Positions 7,831 through 15,565 of a stretch of 15,735 nucleotides of DNA are shown here, piece after piece; the stretch's first letter is position 1, and each line of letters begins with the position of its first letter. The position numbers and the translations under genes were made by a program. The stretch comes from an uncultured Roseburia sp. (GTDB lineage Bacteria > Bacillota > Clostridia > Lachnospirales > Lachnospiraceae), in NCBI GenBank assembly GCA_934307185.1, contig CAKRCJ010000021.1, positions 1 to 15,735 on the forward strand. The letters run 5' to 3'. A model generated the notes under the pieces. It searched no databases and was not told where the DNA came from. It was given only the letters and a program-made list of their open reading frames with translations.

Positions 7831-8778
7831 TTACATTATGCGGAAAATATTACACCAGAGTTCAAATTGTACTTTCACATAGTGAAACACATTTTTTACG
7901 GCAAATGGAACTTTCCTGCATCTTCGTGCTCCTGCAATTCCCTGCGCTATTCCTTTTAAATACTCTTTTGCAAACCCTTTTTTCAGGAAAAAAAGTGTTT
8001 TTACGATAATTCCTGCAAAAATAAACGGAAGATTTAATAATAATTGCAAAAGCGGCATATTTTTATATACTACATATATAGTATTTCTTGCTGCAAGAAA
8101 TACTTTTTTTTCATTATAACGAGTACCTGTCGTGGCACTTCCGACATGATATACTTTCGCTTTTGGTTCATACCAGTTCTCATAGCCATAAATTCTGGCA
8201 CGGTAGCCTAAATCCACATCCTCAAGATAAGCGAAATGTGCCTCATCAAGCAGTCCTGTCTCTTTTAACATGCTCATACGATAGATGACTGCACCGCCAC
8301 AGCTTGAAAAAACTTTCGCCGGCTTTTCAAACTTCGCACATTCTTTTCCCTTTCCCCGCGCATACGCCCAGCCCATTGCTGTATATAAATCCCCTGCGTT
8401 GTCTAATATGTTATGATTTTTAAAATCAATCATCTGCGCACCGCAGGAAAAAATGTTCCCGGATTTCTTAATTCCATCTAAGAGCGCTTTTACAAAGTCC
8501 GGTTCTGCCTCTGTATCATTGTTTAATAATATTACAAATGGTGTTTTTGTCATCTGTATCCCAAGGTTTACTGCACCACAGAACCCAAGATTTTCCTGCA
8601 ATGCAACCATTTCCAAATCCAATGTCTCTGAAGTCAGCTCCACACTTGCATCGGTAGAACCATTGTCGATCACAAGCACCTTAAAGTTTTTTTCTGTCTG
8701 TCTCTCCAACGTTTTCAGACAATTTGACAGCAGTCTTTTTCCATTATAGTTTGGAATTACAATTGTCACTTCCTGCAT
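7831..8778 (-). CDS. Family 2 glycosyltransferase (RfbN/WbbL-like)
   Basis: This 315-residue GT2 enzyme probably adds a sugar, perhaps rhamnose, to a surface glycan. Motifs are TIVIPNYNG (5-13), DNGSTD (38-43), the metal-binding NNDTE (86-90), ENLGFCGAVN (62-71), and EDVDLGYR (186-193) with the catalytic acid, followed by His211 in VYHVGSATTG. The C-terminal part has a hydrophobic segment (about 245-266) and a basic end that suggests membrane association. The frame could be extended upstream to 8877, but that would cover the zinc-ribbon gene. AAAGGA lies 9 bases before the ATG at 8778, so the shorter start is chosen. It begins 4 bases after the stop of the zinc-ribbon gene. No intrinsic terminator was found after it. 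Confidence 0.9.
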   Translation of the reverse strand: MQEVTIVIPNYNGKRLLSNCLKTLERQTEKNFKVLVIDNGSTDASVELTSETLDLEMVALQENLGFCGAVNLGIQMTKTPFVILLNNDTEAEPDFVKALLDGIKKSGNIFSCGAQMIDFKNHNILDNAGDLYTAMGWAYARGKGKECAKFEKPAKVFSSCGGAVIYRMSMLKETGLLDEAHFAYLEDVDLGYRARIYGYENWYEPKAKVYHVGSATTGTRYNEKKVFLAARNTIYVVYKNMPLLQLLLNLPFIFAGIIVKTLFFLKKGFAKEYLKGIAQGIAGARRCRKVPFAVKNVFHYVKVQFELWCNIFRIM

Positions 8779-8782
8779 TTTT

Positions 8783-8992
8783 CTAGTTCCTTTTTGTCTT
8801 TGCTTTACTGTGAATGTACATCCATGCGGTAGAATACTCTTCCCGTTCCTTTTCAGACCATGAAACATATGTATCAAAATCTACTTTTGCAAGCGTCATC
8901 TGTTCTACCCCGCATTTGTAGCATTCCACGTCCTTACGTCTGGATACCATACGCATCCAGCCACACTTCGGACATATAAATACTCTCATCAT
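8783..8992 (-). CDS. Small zinc-ribbon protein
   Basis: This 69-residue protein has two CxxC pairs, Cys7/Cys10 in CPKCGW and Cys24/Cys27 in CYKCG, spaced as in a zinc ribbon. An acidic and aromatic helix follows (about 42-62, WSEKEREEYSTAW) with a Lys-rich end. Such proteins are sometimes labelled RNA polymerase subunit M because of the ribbon, but nothing here supports that role. A TTG start at 8998 is possible, but GAGGA stands only 3 bases from it and 9 bases from the ATG at 8992, so the ATG is preferred; the next codon is also ATG. It is the first gene of a two-gene unit, directly upstream of the glycosyltransferase whose ribosome site overlaps its 3' end. The function is unknown. Confidence 0.8.
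   Translation of the reverse strand: MMRVFICPKCGWMRMVSRRKDVECYKCGVEQMTLAKVDFDTYVSWSEKEREEYSTAWMYIHSKAKTKRN
8788..8793 (-). promoter_or_regulatory. Ribosome binding site fixing the GT2 start at 8778
   Basis: AAAGGA on the minus strand lies inside the last codons of the zinc-ribbon gene, 9 bases before the glycosyltransferase ATG. It decides against the longer reading from 8877 and implies coupled translation. Confidence 0.7.
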
Positions 8993-9001
8993 AAGCAATT
9001 G

Positions 9002-9006
9002 TCCTC
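9002..9006 (-). promoter_or_regulatory. Ribosome binding site of the zinc-ribbon gene
   Basis: GAGGA on the minus strand is 9 bases from the ATG at 8992 and only 3 bases from the upstream TTG, so it favours the ATG. Confidence 0.65.
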
Positions 9007-9039
9007 TTTTTTATTTTTCTTACTTTTTGTACCTGTCTT

Positions 9040-9068
9040 ATTGTACCATATTTGTGGAAACTTCACAC
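9040..9068 (-). promoter_or_regulatory. Promoter of the zinc-ribbon/glycosyltransferase unit
   Basis: A good -10 box, TACAAT (9045-9040 on the minus strand), has a 17-base spacer to a weak -35, GTGTGA (9068-9063). The predicted start is near 9033, about 40 bases before the ATG. The weak -35 lies inside an inverted repeat. Confidence 0.45.
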
Positions 9069-9081
9069 TTATTTTGTGTGA
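9063..9081. promoter_or_regulatory. Inverted repeat over the -35 box, candidate operator
   Basis: TCACAC and GTGTGA form perfect 6-base arms around a 7-base AT-rich centre, 19 bases in all. One arm coincides with the proposed -35 hexamer, as expected for a repressor or activator site. The binding protein is not identifiable. Confidence 0.4.
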
Positions 9082-9125
9082 CAAATGACGACATTGTTCG
9101 CACTTTTTCTAAATCAGCCTCACAT

Positions 9126-9171
9126 AAAAAAACAGGATTTACCAGTTTTTTTCTGACAACTCCTGTTTTTT
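9126..9171 (-). terminator. Strong intrinsic terminator of the transport/PHP operon
   Basis: On the minus strand, AAAAAACAGGA pairs with TCCTGTTTTTT, and inside it TTGTCAG pairs with CTGGTAA (two G-T pairs) around an A-rich loop. Seven T residues end the structure (9132-9126). It starts about 10 bases after the PHP gene stop codon. The A and T runs on both sides mean it could also work in the opposite direction. Confidence 0.88.
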
Positions 9172-9180
9172 CTTTATTTT

Positions 9181-10167
9181 TTATTTATTTTTTGTTGTAT
9201 AATACGGGTTTGACCATGCCACTCTTGCGTACTCATCCACACATTCCACACGGATATAAGTCTCCGTACCTTTTAATGTCATATGTGCCTCCGTAATTTT
9301 TTCCCCTTCCGGTGCCATTATCGTTGTACCGGAACCTACATAACCGCCTGCAATGATATTCACACGCTCAACCGGACTGCACGATACCGTTACCTCTTTT
9401 TCATCAATTGTAATCTGATGAATACGGGGACCATCCACCCCGCCAACTGAATAATAAGTACCCGCAATGAGTGCATTTAAAATATTATCGTGTGTCAGGC
9501 TTTCTGCCGCAACCATGACATATCCGCCAAAATTATCCGGAAAATCTCCATTATGATTATCGTCTGTGGCATCTGCATTCACATGCATTCCTTTGCGGAG
9601 CATCTCATCCCAGCAGGTCGTATCAAAACCTGTCCCACTCTCATTTACTGTATTATAGTTATATATTTCCAGTGAATTATAAATTCCGTCAATTTCAAAT
9701 TCATGCGGCTCTACGCGTGACCAGACCGGATGGTTATATGTAACAAAACAGCCATGATCCCTTAAATTTTCTGCCATCTGCTCTGTTATTTTTCTTCCGT
9801 CCCAGTCTCCGTAAGCGGCAATCGGCTCAATTCTTTCCATATGATGGAATAGTCCTGCCTTCGCGTTTTTCTGCATCTCTTCTGTTCCGAGTATTCCATT
9901 TAAATGATGCATTTTCACATATCCGTCTTTCTCATCGAAAAGAACTGCCGCAATCTCCGTGCCCGGAAGGATAAGAAAAGAATCGCAATTATACTTAAAG
10001 CGGTAATCTGTATACAGATTATGATCACTCAGGCAGAGAAATGCATATCCTCTGTCTTTATAGTTTTTTACAGCACAATCCGGTGTCCACATCCCATCCG
10101 AGTTGGTGGTATGGCTGTGGAGATTTCCTTTATACCAGTTTGTATGCTCCGGAAACAGTTTAATCAT
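9181..10167 (-). CDS. PHP-domain metallo-phosphoesterase, CehA-like
   Basis: This 328-residue soluble protein belongs to the PHP superfamily, whose members hydrolyse phosphoester bonds with a three-metal site. The expected ligands are present in order: HSHTTNSDG (17-25) with His17, His19 and Asp24; LSDHN (46-50) with Asp48 and His49; GTE (69-71) with Glu71; His88 in MHHLNG; His146 in YNHPVW; and Asp/His in ATDDNH (200-205). It appears catalytically complete. The C-terminal part (about 245-325) is beta-rich, as in CehA-like proteins. The ATG overlaps the end of the DUF4127 gene by 8 bases, with GAGGT 11 bases upstream. Last in a sugar-transport operon, it may act on a phosphorylated sugar or phosphodiester released during substrate processing; the substrate is not known. 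No signal peptide is seen. Confidence 0.88.
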   Translation of the reverse strand: MIKLFPEHTNWYKGNLHSHTTNSDGMWTPDCAVKNYKDRGYAFLCLSDHNLYTDYRFKYNCDSFLILPGTEIAAVLFDEKDGYVKMHHLNGILGTEEMQKNAKAGLFHHMERIEPIAAYGDWDGRKITEQMAENLRDHGCFVTYNHPVWSRVEPHEFEIDGIYNSLEIYNYNTVNESGTGFDTTCWDEMLRKGMHVNADATDDNHNGDFPDNFGGYVMVAAESLTHDNILNALIAGTYYSVGGVDGPRIHQITIDEKEVTVSCSPVERVNIIAGGYVGSGTTIMAPEGEKITEAHMTLKGTETYIRVECVDEYARVAWSNPYYTTKNK

Positions 10168-11659
10168 TCGTGTATTCTACCTCCAGATTTACCTCGAACA
10201 TCCGGCTCCATGGCATTAATACTTTTTTCAGTTCAATCTGACCTGAAATAGAAGACAGACTCTCATTGATAAATTTCTGCAAATCCTCTTTTACCATACC
10301 TGCAACCATTCCATCCGGCTCCCTTACATCGAAATAGTCCATTGACTCCGGAAGTTTTTCTGTTACAGCTTTTCTCACAACAGAGCAGTATCCTGCATCC
10401 TCCACATAACGTTCTGCAAGAAATGTCTGATGTTCTGATGATGTTTCATGCAGATAGCTGTCCACACCTTCTGCAATAGCAGTTCCAAGCGTATTTGCAG
10501 ATGTATTCCATCCTGCATAACCATTGACTTTCATTAACAGATGATTGTTATTCAAAATTTTAATAATTCCAAGGTCTCCACCATTTGCATAAGCATTATC
10601 CGCAATAGTAACAATTTTGTTTTGTCTGATGCAGTATTTTAACAGTTCAAACATTTCCGCAATATTACGTTCCACACAATACTCCAGCTTTTCAGACGGC
10701 TGTGTCATTGCCTCTTCCATACCGCCGGCAGGAGCTGTCATAAAAAGTACAATATCAGCAGATTCATAACTTTCTGTCATAAGACAGCCTGCAGATAAAA
10801 TATGATATTTAATTGTATTAGAAAGCGTACATCCCTCGTATAGCGGAATAATATTCTTCGCCATCTCAGAAGCATATTTCACATATACTTTTGGCTGCTT
10901 TCCCGCAAGAACATTGAGCATTCTTGCAAGCAGGGTAAGCTCCACTTCATCTGCGCCCGGATACATAAGAACTTTATCTTCCATATTGTATTCGGTTATT
11001 TTTTCGCGGATTGCTTTCTGGTCGATTGCCGCATATCCATATTTTGAGGAATCATCCTGCGGAATTACCAGTGCATCAATCAGTCCGTCTCTCGCCATCT
11101 GTAGTGTCTCAACATTCATATAACGGTTGATTTCCCTTCTGGAAATATAATCATCCAGACATTTTGGATCTACTTTTTCCATTGCCTTTTTGACCGGAAT
11201 ATCACTTTTAATTCCAAGTCTGCTCTTATGAACAGCAACTCCTAATTCATTAATTTCTTTTCCATAAATCCTGTAATAATCCGGTTCCTCATCATCACTC
11301 GAATAATCCGGGCATCTCATAATAACCTGAAATGCATAGATAACAAGGTTCTTATTTTTCTCCCTGATTTCTTTTAAAATCTGCATCCGCTCTAACAGAG
11401 CTTCCTTCTCCTCGTGATGAAGTCTCGAAGGAATCAGACCTCCATATAAAAGCATATCCATAGAAAGAACCAGACCATCCGCATCCTTGCATTCCTCTCT
11501 CAGAAATTCATCAATTGTCTCAAAAGAGGCAGGCGTTTTTTTATTTCCCAGCTTTGTTGGTCTGACAATTTCAATTTCATCATGACAGAACAATTTTTTT
11601 GGAAATTCGTAATTGCAGGGTCTTTCATCCAGTGGCAATAATACAATTTTCGTCTTCAA
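10160..11659 (-). CDS. DUF4127 family protein
   Basis: This 499-residue soluble protein shows the conserved landmarks of DUF4127: LLPLDERPCN at the N-terminus (7-16), LSMDMLLYGGLIPSR (65-79), IMRCPDYS (113-120), PQDDSSKYGYA (200-210), PGADEVELTLLAR (234-246), TIADNAYANGGD (351-362) and GYAGWNTSANTLGTA (380-394). The many invariant Asp, Asn, Arg and Gly residues suggest an enzyme, but I know of no established reaction for the family. The start is TTG: AAAAGGGG lies 9 bases upstream, no in-frame ATG precedes the conserved LPLDERP segment, and the preceding gene ends 5 bases before it. The operon context with ABC sugar permeases, a glycosidase-like fusion and a PHP enzyme suggests glycan metabolism. 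There is no signal peptide. Confidence 0.88.
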   Translation of the reverse strand: MKTKIVLLPLDERPCNYEFPKKLFCHDEIEIVRPTKLGNKKTPASFETIDEFLREECKDADGLVLSMDMLLYGGLIPSRLHHEEKEALLERMQILKEIREKNKNLVIYAFQVIMRCPDYSSDDEEPDYYRIYGKEINELGVAVHKSRLGIKSDIPVKKAMEKVDPKCLDDYISRREINRYMNVETLQMARDGLIDALVIPQDDSSKYGYAAIDQKAIREKITEYNMEDKVLMYPGADEVELTLLARMLNVLAGKQPKVYVKYASEMAKNIIPLYEGCTLSNTIKYHILSAGCLMTESYESADIVLFMTAPAGGMEEAMTQPSEKLEYCVERNIAEMFELLKYCIRQNKIVTIADNAYANGGDLGIIKILNNNHLLMKVNGYAGWNTSANTLGTAIAEGVDSYLHETSSEHQTFLAERYVEDAGYCSVVRKAVTEKLPESMDYFDVREPDGMVAGMVKEDLQKFINESLSSISGQIELKKVLMPWSRMFEVNLEVEYTND

Positions 11660-11664
11660 CTTTT

Positions 11665-13815
11665 CTATCCCCTTTTTTCATCAAAATCTTTGTATGCAGC
11701 TAAGTATAACCTTTCCGCTTTAAAGCCAAACTGTCCATAAAAATCTTTCAAAATCGTCCAGTCAATATTTACACGGACTGCACCAATTTTTCTCAGCTGT
11801 TGAAGCGACTGATTTAAGATATAATCTCCAACATGTTTTCCCCTAATTTTTTTTGCAATTCCTATCGGTCCTAATCCACCATAGCCATTCTCATTCACAG
11901 AAATCATACAATATCCGACGATTTCCGTCTTATCTTTGTTCCAGAGAATAACGATACTCTCCGGATCTTTACCTTCCGCAATAGCTTCCTTAGCCTCAAA
12001 TACCCATCTTCCCGGAAATTCTCTCTCCAAAAAATCAATGAGCTGTTTTTCATTTTCATGATATACATCTACACAGAATTCTTTTTCAAAAGATTCCTTA
12101 TCAAACTTATCAATCCGTTCATTTTGCGTAATATCTGCTTCCAGATCAAAATGCCGGTCAATATTTAATGTAAAACCATTTTTCTGAAAAAACTTCTCTT
12201 TTCCCTCGTCCGGGTCCGGTATGCCAGAAAAGAAATTATTAAAATCCTGACCTGCATAAATCTTTTTTATTCCTTTTTTATGAAGAGACTGGCATACCTG
12301 ATTCAAAAGCATAGTGCCATATCCCTTATTCTGTTCTTCTTTTGCCACGGCAAAAATGCTTATCCAGGCAGTTGCAGGATATAACTCGTCGTTATGGGAA
12401 ACCTTGACACCTATAAATCCAAGTATTTTCCCTGTTTCCTCTTCCACAATCTTTTTGCTTTCCTCTTCCGAAAAATCAGGATCTTTAAATAAACTATTCT
12501 TAATGCGTTCTTCCGTAATATGGTATTCTTCACGGAATGTTCCACTGCAAAGTTCATTCAGTCTACTGCAATCTGCGCTCTGTAGTGTTTTTAAGCTTAC
12601 TCTTTTCATGTAATCCCACCAATCGTAATTTATAATATAGGAAAGGTCAAAAATCATACATCCGCTTGTTTTTTCAAAGCAGACCGACATTGCCTCCTGC
12701 AATCTTTCCGAATGCTCCTTATACTGTTCGATGAACAGGCTTCCTACTAAGCCCTCCTTCCGGTTTGTAACCTTTGACGCAATCTCATAAGAGCCTTCCA
12801 CACTATACCAGTAAGCCGGCATTTTTTTCTCCTCTGCCTCTGACATCCAGACATCACTGTAATAGAAACCGGATAAGAGACGATCGGTTAGTTCTGCATA
12901 ACCTGTCTTTTTAATCTCTTCTGGATGACACCACGGAAAATCTGTACTCTCATACTTTTCGCTTGCCCAGTTTGCTCCGACATTATAATAAAGCGGATAC
13001 CATGAACCGGTATAATCACAAAACTCTGTTTTTGGACAGGTTTCATCTATCATCTGACGGACATTTTTTATAAAGTTCTTCACAACGGATGCCCGGTATT
13101 CAAAAAAGCTTCCGAAATATTTTCCCGGCACTTCCTTAAATCCTTCCTTCTCCTGTTCGATCGTATAGATATCTTCCGGCCATTTTTCATCTGTAACCCC
13201 GGAATAAGCTTCCCATGCCAGCCTGGAACGTTCACTGAAGTCTGTAGATAAACCCACATATCTCACACGGTCTAACACAATGCCATCCGGCTTATATTTT
13301 TCTACAAATTCTTTCAAAAGTGCGAGCTCATAAGAACATACTTCTTCATTTCCAGGATTTACAAATATCTCGCCGAAATCATCAATTGAACCAACCGTTT
13401 TTAAATTTTTATCATCCGTGCTTTTCCTGATGACAGCTTTTCCCTCATCATCTAAACCGTACACTTCACATTCCCATCCGTCCTTAAATCCTTTCATAAG
13501 CGGATGTCTTTGCTTCTTATTTCCTTCTGCAAACACATCAAATGCTGCCAGACATTTCATTCCAAGCTCTTTGATTACTTCAAAACACTGTACCACATAA
13601 TCCGTATATGTATCAAATTCACAGTCAAATACAGAATAATGCTCTGCAATATTACTCTTATACAGTACAAATCCTGTTGTATCTTTTACGCTTAATATAA
13701 TTCCTGTCATTCCGGCTTTTTTGCAATTTTCCATTGCACTGCGGAATTTTTCTTTGTTTAAAATTAGTTCTTTGTTTGCCTGAATTTCAATCCAGACTTC
13801 ATAAACCTGATCCAT
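11665..13815 (-). CDS. Fusion: glycosidase-like TIM barrel plus two GNAT domains
   Basis: This 716-residue soluble protein has three parts. Residues 1-405 look like a GHL10/alpha-amylase-superfamily TIM barrel: an early strand and helix (MTGIILSVKDTTG, 36-48), KPDGIVLDRVRY (175-186) with a probable catalytic Asp182, and FCDYTGSWYP (265-274). Residues 415-560 resemble a GNAT acetyltransferase, with the acetyl-CoA loop QNKGYG (495-500) and a C-terminal FFQKNGF. Residues 575-712 resemble a second GNAT, with RGKHVG (658-663) and DFYGQFGFKA (691-700). Both acyl-CoA loops are present, although tandem GNATs often keep only one active site. AAGGA precedes the ATG, which lies 4 bases after the permease stop codon. 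A joint role in cleaving a glycan and acetylating an amine is inference. The barrel may instead only bind ligand. No signal peptide is seen, so it should act in the cytoplasm. Confidence 0.75.
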   Translation of the reverse strand: MDQVYEVWIEIQANKELILNKEKFRSAMENCKKAGMTGIILSVKDTTGFVLYKSNIAEHYSVFDCEFDTYTDYVVQCFEVIKELGMKCLAAFDVFAEGNKKQRHPLMKGFKDGWECEVYGLDDEGKAVIRKSTDDKNLKTVGSIDDFGEIFVNPGNEEVCSYELALLKEFVEKYKPDGIVLDRVRYVGLSTDFSERSRLAWEAYSGVTDEKWPEDIYTIEQEKEGFKEVPGKYFGSFFEYRASVVKNFIKNVRQMIDETCPKTEFCDYTGSWYPLYYNVGANWASEKYESTDFPWCHPEEIKKTGYAELTDRLLSGFYYSDVWMSEAEEKKMPAYWYSVEGSYEIASKVTNRKEGLVGSLFIEQYKEHSERLQEAMSVCFEKTSGCMIFDLSYIINYDWWDYMKRVSLKTLQSADCSRLNELCSGTFREEYHITEERIKNSLFKDPDFSEEESKKIVEEETGKILGFIGVKVSHNDELYPATAWISIFAVAKEEQNKGYGTMLLNQVCQSLHKKGIKKIYAGQDFNNFFSGIPDPDEGKEKFFQKNGFTLNIDRHFDLEADITQNERIDKFDKESFEKEFCVDVYHENEKQLIDFLEREFPGRWVFEAKEAIAEGKDPESIVILWNKDKTEIVGYCMISVNENGYGGLGPIGIAKKIRGKHVGDYILNQSLQQLRKIGAVRVNIDWTILKDFYGQFGFKAERLYLAAYKDFDEKRG
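11669..11675 (-). promoter_or_regulatory. Ribosome binding site supporting the TTG start of the DUF4127 gene
   Basis: AAAGGGG on the minus strand sits at the end of the preceding gene, 9 bases before TTG at 11659. Confidence 0.65.
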
Positions 13816-13819
13816 ATAT

Positions 13820-14659
13820 TTATCCTTTTACGGCACCACTGACTGCCTCAATATAGTTTTTCTGGAACATCATAAATACAATTAATACCGGAATAATAGA
13901 AATAATCGTGCCTGCTGCCACATATCCAAACTTATAACTAAATGAGCCATTTAAGTATTGCAATGCAGTTGCCAGAGGATATTTCTCCGGATCCTGCAAT
14001 ACGATAATCGGCCATAAGAATGCATTCCAGTTTGCAATGAAATCGAAAATAACGATGGTTGAAATACTTGGAAGAATTCCAGGTATCATGACGTTTTTCC
14101 AGATTTTAAGTTCGCCTGCACCGTCAAGCTTTGCTGCTTCAATTAACTCTTTTGGAATACCAAGGTATGCCTGACGGAGTAAAATAATACTGAATGCTTT
14201 TGTGGAAGATGGAAGGATAACTCCTAACATCGTGTTAAGCAGATGCATTTTTGTAATAATTAAGTAGTTAATAATCATGCCTGCCGCTGCCGGGATAATC
14301 ATTGTTCCTACAAGTATAGTAAAAATTAAATTTTTTCCCTTGAATTCCATTGTTGCAAGCGGATAAGCACAAAGGGAAGAAAATACAACATCAATAATAA
14401 TCCCCCCAAAAGTAATGATTACTGTATTCCAAATATATTTTGGAAGATTCATATACTCCATGACTCCGGTATAATTAGAGAACGAAAAATCACTTAAGCT
14501 AAAGTGAAGATTATAAATATTCGCTCCGGTTCTTAAAGAAGATAATAATAGCCAGATAAATGGTCCGGCACAAAGGATAGCGATTACTATCAATAATAAA
14601 TAGGTGAAAATATAATCTACCGTTTTTTTCACTTTTCTTTTTGTAGCAACTTTACTCAT
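13820..14659 (-). CDS. Carbohydrate ABC transporter permease, MalG/UgpE-like
   Basis: This 279-residue inner subunit of a CUT1-type sugar importer has six predicted membrane helices, the first at about 15-40. The EAA loop that docks the ATPase is clear (EAAKLDGAGELKIWKNVMIP, 174-193). NWNAFLWPIIVL (210-221) and the C-terminus QKNYIEAVSGAVKG are typical of MalG relatives. It overlaps the other permease by 8 bases (ATGAGTAA), with AGGAGG 11 bases before its ATG. No ATPase gene is near; in Firmicutes a shared MsmX-type ATPase encoded elsewhere often serves such importers. The substrate cannot be read from the permease. Confidence 0.93.
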   Translation of the reverse strand: MSKVATKRKVKKTVDYIFTYLLLIVIAILCAGPFIWLLLSSLRTGANIYNLHFSLSDFSFSNYTGVMEYMNLPKYIWNTVIITFGGIIIDVVFSSLCAYPLATMEFKGKNLIFTILVGTMIIPAAAGMIINYLIITKMHLLNTMLGVILPSSTKAFSIILLRQAYLGIPKELIEAAKLDGAGELKIWKNVMIPGILPSISTIVIFDFIANWNAFLWPIIVLQDPEKYPLATALQYLNGSFSYKFGYVAAGTIISIIPVLIVFMMFQKNYIEAVSGAVKG

Positions 14660-15548
14660 TGTTTGTCATACCTCCTCTTTTACCATATACGAATACGACA
14701 ATACTTAACAGTGTAGTAACAACTGCCTGTACAGCTCCGATTGCTGCAGCATAACCAAACTGGAAGTCTGAGAATGCTTTCGTATAAGAGTAGTAATTAA
14801 TAACCATTGTAGCATCATTTGGACCACCCTTGGTCAGTACGAACACTACATCAAATACACCAATTGCAGAGATAACTGAGTTTAAAGAGCAGAACCATAT
14901 GTATGGTTTTAACATTGGTAATTTAATTCTTGTAAATACTTTTACAGCATTTGCCCCGTCAATTGTCGCTGCTTCGCAGAGTTCCTGCGGTATTCCCTGA
15001 AGACCTGCCAGGTACATCATCATATAATAACCAAGTCCCTGCCAGATAGTGATAAACATCAGGCAAATCATTGCCGTATCCTTATCACTTAAAAATCCGA
15101 GTGGCATGGTAATCCATCCTAAATCTTTTAATGCTGTATTAATGATACCACTTGTATCAAAAATAAAACCCCACATAATAGATACAGCTACCATAGATGT
15201 AACAACCGGTATATAAAACAGGGTACGGAAAATTCCAATCCCTGGTAATTTCTTATTTACTAATACAGCTAAAAGAATAGATAAAATCTGAATAATCGGA
15301 ACAACAATTACAAAAATGACGGAGTTCTTAATGGAAATCCAGAATACTCTGTCGTTAAACGCTTTTACAAAGTTCTTCAAACCGACAAATTTTGTCTGCC
15401 CAAGCACAGAATAATCATAAAACATCAATATCAGACTTCCGATAATCGGTATAATGGTAAATAAAAGAATAATAATAAGTGCAGGTGTCATAAATCCATA
15501 TGCTTTTATTGTCTGTCTTCTCTGCACTTTTGAACTTTTTCCGGTCAT
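14652..15548 (-). CDS. Carbohydrate ABC transporter permease, MalF/UgpA-like
   Basis: This 298-residue subunit pairs with the downstream MalG-like permease. It has six predicted membrane helices (the first at about 18-44) and a clear EAA loop (EAATIDGANAVKVFTRIKLP, 192-211). The frame can be read further upstream to 15602, but that extension runs through the intergenic hairpin. AGGAGGG lies 5 bases before the ATG at 15548, which is therefore the start. It follows the binding-protein gene by 79 bases. Length and topology fit UgpA/LacF-type permeases without the long MalF periplasmic loop. Confidence 0.93.
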   Translation of the reverse strand: MTGKSSKVQRRQTIKAYGFMTPALIIILLFTIIPIIGSLILMFYDYSVLGQTKFVGLKNFVKAFNDRVFWISIKNSVIFVIVVPIIQILSILLAVLVNKKLPGIGIFRTLFYIPVVTSMVAVSIMWGFIFDTSGIINTALKDLGWITMPLGFLSDKDTAMICLMFITIWQGLGYYMMMYLAGLQGIPQELCEAATIDGANAVKVFTRIKLPMLKPYIWFCSLNSVISAIGVFDVVFVLTKGGPNDATMVINYYSYTKAFSDFQFGYAAAIGAVQAVVTTLLSIVVFVYGKRGGMTNNE

Positions 15549-15553
15549 AAAAA

Positions 15554-15560
15554 CCCTCCT
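15554..15560 (-). promoter_or_regulatory. Strong ribosome binding site fixing the MalF-like start
   Basis: AGGAGGG on the minus strand, 5 bases before the ATG at 15548, rules out the longer reading from 15602. Confidence 0.85.
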
Positions 15561-15565
15561 GTATG

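Noticed and set aside
8779..8877. Upstream extension of the GT2 gene by 33 codons
   Set aside because: It overlaps the zinc-ribbon gene, has no family similarity, and the ATG at 8778 has a well-placed ribosome site.
8783..8992. Naming the zinc-ribbon protein as an RNA polymerase subunit or transcription factor
   Set aside because: Only the two CxxC pairs support this. They are common to many unrelated small proteins, and the gene neighbour is a glycosyltransferase.
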